Source: Sporosarcina luteola (GTDB taxonomy: Bacteria; Bacillota; Bacilli; Bacillales_A; Planococcaceae). Taken from it: 64,000 nt of DNA. The DNA lies in NCBI RefSeq assembly GCF_023715585.1, contig NZ_JAMBOK010000006.1, forward strand, positions 1-64,000, in the 5' to 3' direction. How positions within the stretch are numbered: position 1 is the stretch's first letter; every line of letters begins with the position of its first letter. Shown here one piece after another: positions 10,139 through 19,153 of the stretch. The notes under the pieces were generated by a model. That model made no database searches. It had not been told where the DNA came from and saw only the letters and a program-made list of their open reading frames with translations. Made by a program: the position numbers and the translations under genes.

Positions 10139-10903
10139 TCAAACATTTCTTTCGTAAATCAAGTGAAGTCCTTTTAATGTAAGGAAATTGTCTACGATGT
10201 CAATCACTTTCGTTTCACTGGCAATCAATTCGGCAAGCCCACCCGTAGCAATGACGGTCGGTTCCACCTTACTGTGCGCTTTCATCCTGCCGACGATACC
10301 TTCAACAAGTCCCACATACCCATAAACAATGCCTGCTTGCATCGCGGATACAGTGTTCTTGCCGATAATATGGTCCGGCCGCGTCAATTCCACACGGGGC
10401 AATTTTGATGCCCGATCGAATAATGCTTCCATGGAAATGCCGACGCCAGGTGCAATCGACCCTCCCATATACTCGCCCTTTTCGTTCACATAACAAAATG
10501 TCGTCGCGGTTCCGAAATCAACGATAATGAGCGGAGAACCATAATCATGTATGGCCGCAACCGCGTTGACGATACGGTCCGCACCCACTTCACGTGGGTT
10601 TTCGTATTTAATATTCAACCCTGTTTTGACGCCAGGACCGACGACGAGCGGACGCAAATTGAAATACTTCCTGCACATCTGTTCAAGCGGGAACATGACC
10701 GGCGGAACGACAGAGGAAATGATGATGCCATTGATATCCTCAAAACTTAGACCTGCATGGGTAAATAGCGCTTTCACGGACATGGCATATTCGTCTTCTG
10801 TTCTTTGCCTGTACGTTTCCATGCGCCAATGGTGCTTCAATTCTCCTTTATCATAAACGCCAAGAACGATATTCGTATTTCCTGTATCCAATACTAGAAT
10901 CAT
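10139..10903 (-). CDS. coaX: Type III pantothenate kinase
   Basis: First step of coenzyme A synthesis: ATP-dependent phosphorylation of pantothenate. The 254-residue product has the ASKHA-fold motifs [11 protein letters not shown] (phosphate-1 loop, residues 5-15), [21 protein letters not shown] (near 125) and [11 protein letters not shown]. The ATG at 10903 is chosen: GAGGA lies 8 bases upstream, and the preceding ATG and 12 further in-frame codons are poorly placed. It is the first gene of coaX-hslO-foldase and starts 125 bases after ftsH, beyond that gene's terminator. Confidence 0.95.
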   Translation of the reverse strand: MILVLDTGNTNIVLGVYDKGELKHHWRMETYRQRTEDEYAMSVKALFTHAGLSFEDINGIIISSVVPPVMFPLEQMCRKYFNLRPLVVGPGVKTGLNIKYENPREVGADRIVNAVAAIHDYGSPLIIVDFGTATTFCYVNEKGEYMGGSIAPGVGISMEALFDRASKLPRVELTRPDHIIGKNTVSAMQAGIVYGYVGLVEGIVGRMKAHSKVEPTVIATGGLAELIASETKVIDIVDNFLTLKGLHLIYERNV

Positions 10904-10959
10904 TTTCATTTCCTCGCTAACATTCGTCATTTTCCAAAACATCATAACACATTAGATGT

Positions 10960-10998
10960 AAATAAAAACAGCCGACTGCCTTAAAAAGCAGTCGACTG
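10960..10998 (-). terminator. Intrinsic terminator of ftsH
   Basis: Eleven-bp stem (10969-10979 with 10988-10998, CAGCCGACTGC/GCAGTCGACTG) followed by TTTTTATTT on the minus strand. Confidence 0.88.
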
Positions 10999-11028
10999 GA
11001 ATGTTACCTTTTAAGTTGGACCATTTGG

Positions 11029-13056
11029 TTAATCTCTTCTATGCTCATCGATCGGAGGAAGTGGCTGATCCCCACCATTCTCCTTCGGCAGATCTCCGAT
11101 GGAAGGATCTGCAGGAGCGCCTGTCGAATCCGGATGTACAGCGTCTTTTTCAGCTTCTGCATCATCTTTTTTCGCTGGTGATTCATTTCCATTTTTTTCA
11201 TATGAACGCTCAGGCAATGTGCCATGATCTTTCAAGTGATTGATCTGCTCCGCATCCAACGTTTCCACTTCAAGAAGTGTAGTTGCGATCAAATCGAGCA
11301 AGTTTCGGTTCTCCGTCAGGATATTAGTTGTGCGCTCATATTGTTCCTTAATGATGCGCTGCATTTCCTGGTCGATTTCATACGCGATCGATTCGGAATA
11401 ATTCTGTTCAGAATTGAAGTCTCTTCCAAGGAATACATTGCCACCTTGCGCCTGGCCGAATTGCATCGGTCCGAGCTTTTTGCTCATACCATATTCAGTC
11501 ACCATGGAACGCGCAATACCCGTAGCGCGTTGGAAGTCGTTATGGGCACCTGTAGATACTTCCCCAAGGACGATTTCTTCCGCTACACGTCCTCCGAGGA
11601 GTCCGGCAATTTTGTCGAGAAGTTCAGGCTTCGTCATGAAGTAACGGTCCTCTTTCGGCAACATGACCGCATATCCGCCGGCCTGGCCGCGAGGGACAAT
11701 CGTCACTTTATGGACGATTTCCGCATCATCCAACATAAGGCCAACAACGACGTGACCTGCTTCATGGAATGCGACAATATTTCTTTCTTTCTCAGAAATG
11801 ACCCTGCTCGTTTTAGCTGGTCCCGCAATGACACGGTCCGTCGCTTCATCGATATCCGACATATCGATTTTCGCCTTGCCGCGTCTAGCCGCGACTAATG
11901 CAGCTTCATTCAACAAGTTCTCCAAGTCAGCACCCGAGAATCCTGGCGTGCGTTGCGCCAAAGTCTTCATATTGACTGATTCGTCAAGCGGCTTGTTGCG
12001 CGCATGCACTTTCAGAACCGCTTCACGGCCTTTGACATCCGGGCGGCCGACAGTAATTTGACGGTCGAAACGTCCTGGACGAAGAAGTGCTGGGTCAAGG
12101 ATATCCGGACGGTTTGTCGCGGCAACGATGATGATTCCTTCGTTTCCATCGAATCCATCCATTTCAACTAATAGCTGGTTAAGCGTCTGTTCACGTTCGT
12201 CATGCCCGCCTCCGAGACCTGCGCCCCGTTGACGTCCGACTGCGTCGATTTCATCGATGAAGATGATACACGGCGCATTCTTTTTTGCGTTTTCAAACAA
12301 GTCGCGGACACGGGATGCCCCGACCCCGACAAACATTTCAACGAAATCCGAACCGGAGATCGAGAAGAACGGAACACCGGCTTCACCGGCAACCGCACGT
12401 GCCAAAAGTGTTTTACCTGTTCCAGGAGGTCCGACCAAAAGGATTCCTTTTGGAATACGCGCTCCGAGTTCAGCAAATTTACGAGAATCTTTCAAGAAAT
12501 CCACAACTTCTTCAAGTTCGGCTTTTTCTTCATCCGCACCCGCAACGTCTGTGAATCTGACCTTTTTGCGATCATCGGAATGGAGTTTTGCTTTACTTTT
12601 TCCAAAATTCATGACGCGGCCGCCACCGCCGCCTTGCGCTTGGTTCAATAGGAAGAAGAATAGGATGATGATAATAATGAAAGGAACTAATCCAGTAAAG
12701 AAGGCTACCCATGCACTTGTTTCAGGTGCTTGCAGTATTTGGATCTCAGGGTTGTTTTTTGTCCCGACTGTACGTAATTCACGTATTTCATCCATGACGA
12801 CGGAATCATCCATCAGGACATTTGTCGTAAACTTCTCTCCCTCTTCATAGCCCTTCATAGTGCCTTCAACGGTCAGAACACCACGGACGGGTTGAAACGA
12901 CATCGTTTCAATTTCGCCTTTTTGTAGTTCTGTGAGAAATTGATCATACCGAATCTCTTTAGTTTTCGGATTTGGATTATTTAGTGAACTGAAAATCCCC
13001 ATAATTGCAAGGAAAATCAATCCGTATAATAGAAAGTATCGAAGTATACGATTCAT
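11029..13056 (-). CDS. ftsH: ATP-dependent zinc metalloprotease FtsH
   Basis: Membrane AAA+ protease that degrades misfolded membrane proteins and regulatory proteins. The 675-residue product has two membrane segments (about residues 7-24 and 117-138), Walker A GPPGTGKT (near 205), Walker B IIFIDEID, the second-region-of-homology arginine block [17 protein letters not shown], and the zinc site HEAGH (near 425) with the third ligand region in the C-terminal half. A charged, Pro/Asp/Lys-rich tail of about 60 residues ends the protein. ATG at 13056 follows GAGGAGG; the 21 upstream codons overlap the promoter and are excluded. It stands between hpt and coaX, as in B. subtilis. Confidence 0.97.
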   Translation of the reverse strand: MNRILRYFLLYGLIFLAIMGIFSSLNNPNPKTKEIRYDQFLTELQKGEIETMSFQPVRGVLTVEGTMKGYEEGEKFTTNVLMDDSVVMDEIRELRTVGTKNNPEIQILQAPETSAWVAFFTGLVPFIIIIILFFFLLNQAQGGGGGRVMNFGKSKAKLHSDDRKKVRFTDVAGADEEKAELEEVVDFLKDSRKFAELGARIPKGILLVGPPGTGKTLLARAVAGEAGVPFFSISGSDFVEMFVGVGASRVRDLFENAKKNAPCIIFIDEIDAVGRQRGAGLGGGHDEREQTLNQLLVEMDGFDGNEGIIIVAATNRPDILDPALLRPGRFDRQITVGRPDVKGREAVLKVHARNKPLDESVNMKTLAQRTPGFSGADLENLLNEAALVAARRGKAKIDMSDIDEATDRVIAGPAKTSRVISEKERNIVAFHEAGHVVVGLMLDDAEIVHKVTIVPRGQAGGYAVMLPKEDRYFMTKPELLDKIAGLLGGRVAEEIVLGEVSTGAHNDFQRATGIARSMVTEYGMSKKLGPMQFGQAQGGNVFLGRDFNSEQNYSESIAYEIDQEMQRIIKEQYERTTNILTENRNLLDLIATTLLEVETLDAEQINHLKDHGTLPERSYEKNGNESPAKKDDAEAEKDAVHPDSTGAPADPSIGDLPKENGGDQPLPPIDEHRRD

Positions 13057-13089
13057 CCCAAGCCTCCTCATTTCTTTCAACAGAAAACT

Positions 13090-13119
13090 ATTGTAAATCT
13101 TATCATATAACAGATTCAA
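13090..13119 (-). promoter_or_regulatory. Probable ftsH promoter
   Basis: TTGAAT at 13119-13114 and TACAAT at 13095-13090 on the minus strand with an 18-base spacer, about 33 bases upstream of the ftsH ATG. Confidence 0.6.
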
Positions 13120-13276
13120 CCTACAAAGGAAATGCCTCTTTAGGGCACAGAAAACGTAATTGCTTTTTCACCGCATATGCTTACGGGTCCACACTCTAAG
13201 ATACTAGTATGCCAACTTCGGCCCTCGTATGGAAAAAGCTTTCCACCGCCCCTTGTAAAGGTTTGTTGAAAAGCTT

Positions 13277-13819
13277 TCAGAAAGAGTAGATTTCCTTTTT
13301 CAATACACCGATATAAGGCAAATTCCTATATTTTTCTGCGTAATCAAGTCCATAACCGACAACAAATGCGTCAGGCACAAGGAATCCTACATAGTCCGCT
13401 TTCAAGTCCACTTTTCGGCCTGTCGGTTTGTCTAGCAGCGTTACGATCTTTATGGATTTCGCTTTCCGGTATTTGAAAAGTTCGACCAAATAATTCAATG
13501 TTTTACCACTGTCAATTATGTCTTCGATGATCAAGACGTCGCGTCCCTCAACACTTGCATTCAAGTCTTTGACGATTTTCACTTCTCCTGATGAGACTGT
13601 CGCATTCCCGTAACTGGATACATCCATGAAATCCAATTCAATATACGCATCGATCCGTTTGATCAAGTCGCTCATGAACGGCAATGCTCCCTTAAGGACC
13701 CCGATTGCAAGCGGAAATTTATCATGGTAGTCCTCTGTCAGCACGGCACCAAGTTCCGCAACTTTCTCCTGGATCTGTTCTTCTGTGATGAGTATTTCTT
13801 CAATATCTTTTTGCAACAT
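13277..13819 (-). CDS. hpt: Hypoxanthine phosphoribosyltransferase
   Basis: Purine salvage enzyme converting hypoxanthine or guanine plus PRPP to the nucleotide. The 180-residue product, the same length as its B. subtilis counterpart, has the PRPP loop [14 protein letters not shown] (near 97-110), [23 protein letters not shown] and the base-binding [21 protein letters not shown] at 13819 follows GAGAGGGAA; 11 upstream in-frame codons lie within tilS. The start overlaps the end of tilS by 20 bases. No clear terminator is seen in the 157 bases to the ftsH promoter. Confidence 0.97.
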   Translation of the reverse strand: MLQKDIEEILITEEQIQEKVAELGAVLTEDYHDKFPLAIGVLKGALPFMSDLIKRIDAYIELDFMDVSSYGNATVSSGEVKIVKDLNASVEGRDVLIIEDIIDSGKTLNYLVELFKYRKAKSIKIVTLLDKPTGRKVDLKADYVGFLVPDAFVVGYGLDYAEKYRNLPYIGVLKKEIYSF

Positions 13820-15236
13820 CGAGTTCCCTCTCTTTTCCGTTAAAATTTTCACGTTTTTTCATTTTAAATATGTACTTTTCCTGTTCTGTTTTCCGTTCCC
13901 TGAACTGGATGCCATATCGTACGCCAGGAATGGCGCATATTTCCTCGTTCGCAGTTGTGACGACCGGTATCTTCCTTCGTTGTTCGGCACCGATCTTTTC
14001 GTCAATGAACAATCTGGACAAGCGCTTCGGCCGGGTCATGCCTGGAAGCAATAGGCGATCACCGTCTTTTCTGCCCCTTACGTAAAGCGGCAAATCAGCA
14101 TCAGGTAAATCGAAATACATCGATTCCAATGCGTCCGCTTCTTCCATTACATCCGCCTCGCCCCAATATAACAGCATTTCCCCCCAGATCGTCCATTCGC
14201 CCTTTGTCAGCATGCGAAGGGATGTATCCGGAATCGACATTTTTTCCACAATCGTAACAATGCCGTATTCCCTCACGAACCGGTATCCTTTCGGAAGATC
14301 GATCGTGACATTTCCTGCACTTTCGGACAGATGGTGATGCAATTGATTCAAAAGTGCTGTGTTGTATTCTACAGGTTTGATTTCCCCGAAGTATAGATAA
14401 TTCAATAGTAGTGGAATGAAGCGCTTTTGTAAAGCAGTGTGCATGCTGCTGAAAAGATCCAGGGAGAAGGTCGGAAGCCCCTCTTCAGTGAACCTAATAA
14501 TGGACGTAAAATGCTCCTTTGCAAGGCTATCCAAGAGCATGACATCCTCCTGCAGTCCCACCGTCATTTTGACGGCATTCAATGCCGCGGAAGGGTTTTC
14601 CGACATGATAACCGGCGCGACATGGCGGCGGAGCCGATTCCGCAAATAAGCGTCGCTGTCATTGCTCGGATCCTCCCTGTATTGTGCCCCACGCTCCTTG
14701 ACATAGGCAAGCAGTTCTTCTTTCATTGCAGGGAGAAATGGCCTGATGACGGCGCCCCCATCAATTTTCCGTCTCAACGGGATGCCGAGAGGGGTGCTCC
14801 CCTTGGACAATTGCATGAGCACCGTCTCCAATTGGTCTTCGGCGTGATGTGCGGTCGCCAGTACGTCATAATGTTCAGCCTGCATCACTTCAGTAAAAAA
14901 GGCATATCTTCCAATACGGCAGACGTCCTGCATATTTCCACCTTCCTCGTTCAAGATGGAAGGTACAGGGACATCCCCGCCAAAGAAAGGAATTCCATGC
15001 TTATCGCAGAGTCTCTTCACAAGCTTGCCATCATCCGCTGACTCCTGTCCGCGCAGCATGTGATCGACATGGGCGGCAGCTACTTCAATCCGCAATTTTT
15101 CGCGGATTGTTGCCATAAAGAGCAAAAGTGCGACTGAATCCACCCCGCCTGAGCATGCGACTAATACCCTGCGACCCGAGGACAGCAATTTCTCTTTATG
15201 AATGAATTCAAGGATTTTCCTTTCGAAAGCCTGCAT
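13800..15236 (-). CDS. tilS: tRNA(Ile)-lysidine synthase
   Basis: Modifies the CAU anticodon of a minor tRNA-Ile to lysidine so that it reads AUA. The 478-residue product has the PP-loop ATPase motif SGGVDS (near residue 30) with [26 protein letters not shown], and [11 protein letters not shown] at the core's end. A substrate-binding domain follows, then a TilS C-terminal domain (about 370-455; [27 protein letters not shown]). ATG follows GGAGG by 7 bases. It abuts spoIIE. The genes yabS and yabT that sit between these two in B. subtilis are absent. Confidence 0.95.
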   Translation of the reverse strand: MQAFERKILEFIHKEKLLSSGRRVLVACSGGVDSVALLLFMATIREKLRIEVAAAHVDHMLRGQESADDGKLVKRLCDKHGIPFFGGDVPVPSILNEEGGNMQDVCRIGRYAFFTEVMQAEHYDVLATAHHAEDQLETVLMQLSKGSTPLGIPLRRKIDGGAVIRPFLPAMKEELLAYVKERGAQYREDPSNDSDAYLRNRLRRHVAPVIMSENPSAALNAVKMTVGLQEDVMLLDSLAKEHFTSIIRFTEEGLPTFSLDLFSSMHTALQKRFIPLLLNYLYFGEIKPVEYNTALLNQLHHHLSESAGNVTIDLPKGYRFVREYGIVTIVEKMSIPDTSLRMLTKGEWTIWGEMLLYWGEADVMEEADALESMYFDLPDADLPLYVRGRKDGDRLLLPGMTRPKRLSRLFIDEKIGAEQRRKIPVVTTANEEICAIPGVRYGIQFRERKTEQEKYIFKMKKRENFNGKERELDVAKRY

Positions 15237-15278
15237 TTTTCGACCTCCACATTATTGTCTATTCACCTACCCCTTATT

Positions 15279-17690
15279 CTACCCCAAAACTTTTTCCCGG
15301 GAAATAAATCGATTTACGGGCTTTATTGTCGTCCACTTCGGTAAAACATGTTCAACCTTCATCACCAACACAGTCCGGTCGTCCGCCACAATTCCAAACT
15401 TCCTTTCCATTTCGTACATGATACGGTCAGCCATAGGCTCGCAAGAAAGATGCTCATACTTTTCCAATATTCCATAGATCGCATCTTCCTGTTTTTCAAT
15501 TGTAACGGATCCGTTGAATACACCGTCCGTCAGCATGACGATAATATCTCCTGACTTCAATTCCTCATTTGTAGCTTCCACTGAAAATGACGGCAGGAAC
15601 CCGACAGGAACCGATTTGCTATCCAACCGGAGGAAATCTTGGCCCCGTTTAATGTATGTGCTCATAGAACCCGCCTTCCAAGACCAAAGCCGTCCATCCT
15701 GCAGATCAACCAAAGCCAGATCGAGCGTCGCATACATATCATCAAGCCCATTCAGCGACATCATATAATGCAATGTATGCATCGCCGTTTCCGGATCCAT
15801 CTTCCGGTCCAGACATTCCCGCATGAGACGAATCACTTTCCGGCTTTCCCGGTACGCATTTATATCATGACCCATGCCGTCCGACAGTAGAACAGCGGTG
15901 AGTCCATCATGAATTGGAAACACTTCATAGGCGTCTCCTGCATGGAACGTCCCTCCCCCTGCCGTTGCTACAATTCCATATTCCAATGTAAAACGGACAG
16001 ACGAGGAAAACATCAGTTGGATATGAGGGAATGGGTCTTGCAACGCGACAGTCTTCTCCACTTTAAACGGCTCTCGGTAGACTTCCTCCAAAAGTGGTAA
16101 TAGTAGACGTTCCGCCACCGTCATATCCGTCTCGAAATCCGCACGTCTTTCGGGAATTGAAATTACGATCCGGTAAGCTCCCTTCTCCTCGGATAATATA
16201 TCGATCTGATAATATTCGATTCCTTGCGACTGCAAGTGCTTCCCCAATTCCTCCTCCGCAAGATGGTTAACCGACAACTCCCCCTTTATATCATTCATGA
16301 TCTTCTCTAAATGAGTGCTCATATCTCTCAATTGTAAGGCAAGCATTTTCCGCCCGTGCTGAAGCTGCCCCATCAAGAGATGATTGGAAGCCGACTCCTC
16401 CAACTCGGAAATTAAACCCGAAGAACGGATGCACTTATATTTGATCCTCTCTTCGACACGATGGCGTGCCGCTTTCTTCGTCGCCGAATACGTCCCTTCC
16501 CACTCATAAAGGAGACGGGCCATTCCTTCTTCATTCCCCTCCCAGCATTTCGAATATCTAAAACAGGACTGGCATATTGATGGGATATTCTGCGCTGCAT
16601 TCACGTCATCCGAAGCGAACCGATCATTGACGAGATTGGACATAAATTCAGCAAACTGTTGAAAATCCGATAATTGCTCATCAAGACGGTCGGTCAGCCA
16701 TTGCTGCCGTTTCACGGAAATATCCTGTTGACCTGTCGGCGTGATCATCCGCCCGATCGGCTCCACTTTCTTTGCCGGGACAAAGAAAAACAGAAGCGTC
16801 GCCAGGCCGATCGTCATGAAATGGGATGTATCAAGCGGCAATGTAAAATCGTATAGAAGAAAGAAGACAGATACAGCAAAGCCGCCTGTTGCAATACCCA
16901 ATTTCCCGAGACGTTTACAAGCACCCGCGAAAAAGCCCGTCATGCCGTATACGGCCATCATCCCGGTAAACGACAATTCCGCAACTCCTGCAATTGCCGC
17001 GATCATCATCGCAATCGTCGTCGAAAACGGCAGCCCTCCGGCTAACGCTGCCAATAAAATGGTCAAATGAAGCAGCAATCCTGAAATTGAAATCGGCCCG
17101 ACCATGAGATTGCCCATCCCCGTCGTCGCCATGATGCCGACAATGCAAACAGCCCCGAGACGTTCCGGCGACCACTGGCCATAAAAGATGCGCTCACGAT
17201 GAGGAAATGCAACAAACAGAAAAAATGTCATGAACAGTGCCAACACAGCTTCGAAGCCGATCGACAATTGCACATCGACAGGCGTATGCCCGCTATGCAT
17301 GACAAACTGCCATAAAACTTGGACAACTATGATCGTCCCTGCAACCGTCATAGGAATGGACTTCCTCATAAGAGGGTGCTTACTCACCACATTGAACAAC
17401 AGCAATTGCAGTAAATGGATCACCGCTTGTCCCAGTCCTAAAAATGCCCCACCCGCAATTCCACCGATGAATACATAAACAAGATGATTCCTGAATCGCA
17501 TCTGTGCCAATGCCCAAATTGGCAGGAAAAAAGGGACGGCTGCGTTGAACAGAACGGCTTGCGACAAGAAAAACGTGCTCAGTAAAAAGAACGCCGCCAT
17601 CAATACATACATCTTCCGCTTGCCCACCGTGCTCATCACTTGACGAATCTGTTGGCCTACCGGTCTTTCAAGATTGCCTATCATCTTCAT
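15279..17690 (-). CDS. spoIIE: Stage II sporulation protein E (SpoIIE phosphatase)
   Basis: Membrane PP2C-type serine phosphatase that dephosphorylates SpoIIAA to activate sigma-F in the forespore and acts at the polar septum. The 803-residue product has about ten transmembrane helices in its first 330 residues, a linker domain, and the phosphatase domain from about 580, with LLSDGMGHD, DDMYATLDLALVDL, GSMSTYIKRG and MLTDGVFNG followed by DDRTVLVMKV. B. subtilis SpoIIE has 827 residues. ATG at 17690 has GGGGGG 9 bases upstream. Forty-two further in-frame codons run through the promoter region and are not counted. The gene precedes tilS by 42 bases. Confidence 0.95.
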   Translation of the reverse strand: MKMIGNLERPVGQQIRQVMSTVGKRKMYVLMAAFFLLSTFFLSQAVLFNAAVPFFLPIWALAQMRFRNHLVYVFIGGIAGGAFLGLGQAVIHLLQLLLFNVVSKHPLMRKSIPMTVAGTIIVVQVLWQFVMHSGHTPVDVQLSIGFEAVLALFMTFFLFVAFPHRERIFYGQWSPERLGAVCIVGIMATTGMGNLMVGPISISGLLLHLTILLAALAGGLPFSTTIAMMIAAIAGVAELSFTGMMAVYGMTGFFAGACKRLGKLGIATGGFAVSVFFLLYDFTLPLDTSHFMTIGLATLLFFFVPAKKVEPIGRMITPTGQQDISVKRQQWLTDRLDEQLSDFQQFAEFMSNLVNDRFASDDVNAAQNIPSICQSCFRYSKCWEGNEEGMARLLYEWEGTYSATKKAARHRVEERIKYKCIRSSGLISELEESASNHLLMGQLQHGRKMLALQLRDMSTHLEKIMNDIKGELSVNHLAEEELGKHLQSQGIEYYQIDILSEEKGAYRIVISIPERRADFETDMTVAERLLLPLLEEVYREPFKVEKTVALQDPFPHIQLMFSSSVRFTLEYGIVATAGGGTFHAGDAYEVFPIHDGLTAVLLSDGMGHDINAYRESRKVIRLMRECLDRKMDPETAMHTLHYMMSLNGLDDMYATLDLALVDLQDGRLWSWKAGSMSTYIKRGQDFLRLDSKSVPVGFLPSFSVEATNEELKSGDIIVMLTDGVFNGSVTIEKQEDAIYGILEKYEHLSCEPMADRIMYEMERKFGIVADDRTVLVMKVEHVLPKWTTIKPVNRFISREKVLG

Positions 17691-17722
17691 CTCAACATTC
17701 CCCCTATGTCTACTTGTCCCTG

Positions 17723-17789
17723 AGTATACATAGGTCAAGCCAAAGAATTTGTCTGTTCCTGACAAGGGGTCCCACAAATCTTTCGACGA
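17723..17789 (-). promoter_or_regulatory. Possible Spo0A-controlled spoIIE promoter
   Basis: On the minus strand TATACT (17728-17723) is a good -10 at 33 bases from the start codon. Upstream lie an inverted repeat TTGTC-N7-GACAA (17749-17765) and TCGTCGAA (17789-17782), one base off a Spo0A box. B. subtilis spoIIE uses a Spo0A-activated sigma-A promoter with a poor -35 and multiple 0A boxes, so the layout is plausible. The assignment is an inference. Confidence 0.35.
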
Positions 17790-17823
17790 GTTCCGTAGGA
17801 ATTTTCTGTTTTCCAACGAGAGG

Positions 17824-17852
17824 TTGACAGACTCCGTCGACCGTTGTATTAT
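17824..17852 (+). promoter_or_regulatory. Strong sigma-A promoter of tRNA-Met
   Basis: TTGACA at 17824-17829, a 17-base spacer and TATTAT at 17847-17852, ending 33 bases before the tRNA gene on the plus strand. This is close to a perfect consensus and lies back to back with the spoIIE promoter. Confidence 0.85.
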
Positions 17853-17885
17853 GATTATTGTCGTTCGAAATCAATTGAACAACAT

Positions 17886-17959
17886 GGCGGCGTAGCTCAG
17901 CTGGCTAGAGCGTTCGGTTCATACCCGAAAGGTCGTGGGTTCGACCCCCTCCGCCGCTA
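17886..17959 (+). tRNA. tRNA-Met (CAU anticodon)
   Basis: A 74-base cloverleaf without an encoded CCA. Acceptor arm 17886-17892 pairs with 17952-17958, with a G-U at the first position. The D-arm contains AGCTGGCTA, the anticodon stem TTCGG/CCGAA encloses the loop TTCATAC with CAT, and the T-loop is TTCGACC. Sequence and position match elongator tRNA-Met beside B. subtilis spoIIE, where a tRNA-Glu follows; none follows here. The T-stem GTGGG/CCCTC contains a T-T mismatch at its second pair. CAU could also belong to a tRNA-Ile lysidine substrate, but the body resembles elongator Met. Confidence 0.92.
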
Positions 17960-17974
17960 TAAAAGAAAAGCGGA

Positions 17975-18072
17975 AACGACCGCTTAGGCCTGACAGGCAT
18001 AAGAAAACCCAGCGTAGTGGCGCTTTTTGCCACTTAAGCTGGGTTTTCTTATGACCCGAAGGCCTGGTCGTT
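17975..18072 (+). repeat. 98-base long imperfect inverted repeat after tRNA-Met
   Basis: Nested complementary arms: AACGACC 17975-17981 with GGTCGTT 18066-18072; AGGCCT 17986-17991 with 18060-18065; a perfect 16-bp arm 17998-18013 with 18038-18053; and AGTGGC 18016-18021 with GCCACT 18029-18034, loop GCTTTTT. It begins 15 bases after the tRNA and could fold as the 3' tail of the tRNA transcript. It may act as a terminator or be a dispersed repeat; the sequence does not decide. Confidence 0.8.
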
Positions 18073-18090
18073 GGAGCAAGACAATAAGAA

Positions 18091-18123
18091 AAGCGTCCAG
18101 TCTTAAGACTGGACGCCTTTTTC
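18091..18123 (+). terminator. Intrinsic terminator after tRNA-Met
   Basis: Perfect 10-bp stem (18093-18102 with 18107-18116, GCGTCCAGTC/GACTGGACGC), a four-base loop TTAA and CTTTTTC on the plus strand. The minus-strand flank is also T-rich, so it may stop transcription from both sides. Confidence 0.8.
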
Positions 18124-18130
18124 ATATCAA

Positions 18131-18270
18131 AATACGCATAAATCACTGGAATCACGCATAAAACGAAAAACTCACGCATAAACGCCCCCAGAAACGCATA
18201 TACTCCCGGAAATACTCATAAATGTCTACAAATGCGCATAAACTCTTCTAATCACGCATAACTCATGAAC
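18131..18270 (+). repeat. Seven-unit 20-base periodic array, CGCATAAA orientation
   Basis: Seven consecutive 20-base units begin at 18131, 18151, 18171, 18191, 18211, 18231 and 18251, each with NNNACGCATAAA (allowing one or two changes) followed by about 8 variable bases. The spacing is exact throughout. The array lies after the tRNA terminator, in the gap where tRNA and yabR transcription converge, and is mirrored by an opposite-facing set at 18371-18511. Confidence 0.9.
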
Positions 18271-18370
18271 AAACTTACCTTCTTATCGAATCCACTCGAT
18301 TTGTTTCTTATGATGCGAATCATACCAAACAAATTCCGTGAAATTTCAATCAATCCTTGTAAAAAATTAT

Positions 18371-18511
18371 TTACGAGCATTTGGAAGCTTTTATGCGTGT
18401 ATAAAATCATTTATGCGCATTTCGGTGGATTTATGCGCATCTGGATGAACTTATGCGTCTCTGAGCAGATTTATGTGTAATTCTAGCAAGCTTATGAGTG
18501 TTTGTCGGTAA
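18371..18511 (-). repeat. Seven-unit 20-base periodic array, inverted arm (TTTATGCG)
   Basis: Units begin at 18371, 18391, 18411, 18431, 18451, 18471 and 18492, each with TTATGCGYAT or a near variant followed by about 10 variable bases. Spacing is 20 bases, except 21 before the last. The motif is the reverse complement of the left array, so the two sets form a large inverted repeat around a 100-base centre (18271-18370) with only degenerate traces such as GATGCGAAT at 18312. The array stops at the yabR terminator. Confidence 0.9.
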
Positions 18512-18517
18512 CTGCAC

Positions 18518-18556
18518 AAAAAAAACGATCTGACATCATAACTAGATGTCAGATCG
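18518..18556 (-). terminator. Intrinsic terminator of yabR
   Basis: Perfect 12-bp stem (18526-18537 with 18545-18556, CGATCTGACATC), a seven-base loop and eight T on the minus strand, 42 bases after the yabR stop. Confidence 0.92.
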
Positions 18557-18598
18557 CTCATAAGAGATTCATTTCCACTAATTGAAACAGCCAGCAAG

Positions 18599-19018
18599 TT
18601 ACCCTCTTCTTGCGCCACGGCCACCGCGTTTAGATTCTGTTGCTCTTTTCAAAGTTGAAAGGCGTTCTTCACTGTCTTTCATGAATTTCGCCATCTTTTG
18701 CTCAAAATTCTCTGGACGCTCATTATGGCTAGGACGGCCACCGCTGTGACGAGGACGTTGAGGGCGTTGAGGACGTTCAGCTTCCGGTTTCGCTTTTCTG
18801 ATCGATAACCCGATTTTTCCGTCAGTGCCGACATTCATCACTTTCACTTCAACCATATCGCCTACTTTTAGGTGGTCATTGATATCCTTCACATAATTGT
18901 CCGCTACTTCACTAATATGGACCAGACCAGTTGAACCGTTCGGCAGTTCGACGAACGCACCGAAGTTTGTGATCCCTGTAACTTTCCCCTGTAACTTGCT
19001 GCCTACTTCAATTGACAT
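18599..19018 (-). CDS. yabR: S1-domain RNA-binding protein (YabR / general stress protein 13 type)
   Basis: Small cytoplasmic RNA-binding protein, probably ribosome-associated. The 139-residue product has an S1/OB domain at residues 1-75 (GSKLQGKVTGITNFGAFVEL, GLVHISEVAD, VKVMNVGTDGKIGLSIRK). A basic, Arg/Pro/Gly-rich linker with an RPQRPQRPR stretch follows, then a C-terminal Arg-Gly tail. It follows divIC, as in B. subtilis, but has its own near-consensus promoter at 19111-19138. The precise RNA targets are unknown. Confidence 0.9.
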   Translation of the reverse strand: MSIEVGSKLQGKVTGITNFGAFVELPNGSTGLVHISEVADNYVKDINDHLKVGDMVEVKVMNVGTDGKIGLSIRKAKPEAERPQRPQRPRHSGGRPSHNERPENFEQKMAKFMKDSEERLSTLKRATESKRGGRGARRG

Positions 19019-19110
19019 AAAAAAAATGCTCCTCCTTAAGATTTAAACGGCCCTTTTCAGATGCCTTTTTACCATATGGCGAGTCCTGCGAGTGCAAGAT
19101 CCTTACTTTC

Positions 19111-19138
19111 ATTATAGCCAACAAAAAAAGAGTGTCAA
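19111..19138 (-). promoter_or_regulatory. Strong sigma-A promoter of yabR
   Basis: TTGACA at 19138-19133, a 16-base spacer and TATAAT at 19116-19111 on the minus strand. Both hexamers match consensus perfectly. The -35 overlaps the divIC terminator hairpin. Confidence 0.85.
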
Positions 19139-19153
19139 TAAGACTACTCTTTT
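19121..19153 (-). terminator. divIC terminator overlapping its stop codon
   Basis: Eight-bp stem AAAAGAGT/ACTCTTTT (19146-19153 with 19126-19133) followed by further T on the minus strand. The 5' arm includes the last divIC codons and stop, and the loop and 3' arm overlap the yabR -35. Confidence 0.65.

Noticed and set aside
13120-13276. Possible riboswitch or terminator between hpt and ftsH
   Set aside because: Only an imperfect GGAAAGC/GCTTTTTCC palindrome is seen, without a T run in the right place; not enough to name a feature.
17691-17816. 42-residue N-terminal extension of SpoIIE
   Set aside because: It runs through the promoter region and lacks a ribosome site, whereas GGGGGG stands 9 bases before the ATG at 17690.
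17919-18179. Minus-strand reading frame over tRNA-Met and the long hairpin
   Set aside because: Antisense to a tRNA and structured repeats; translation resembles no protein and there is no start signal.
18131-18511. CRISPR array
   Set aside because: Conserved cores are only 9-10 bases and the spacers 8-12 bases, the two halves face opposite ways, and no cas genes are present.
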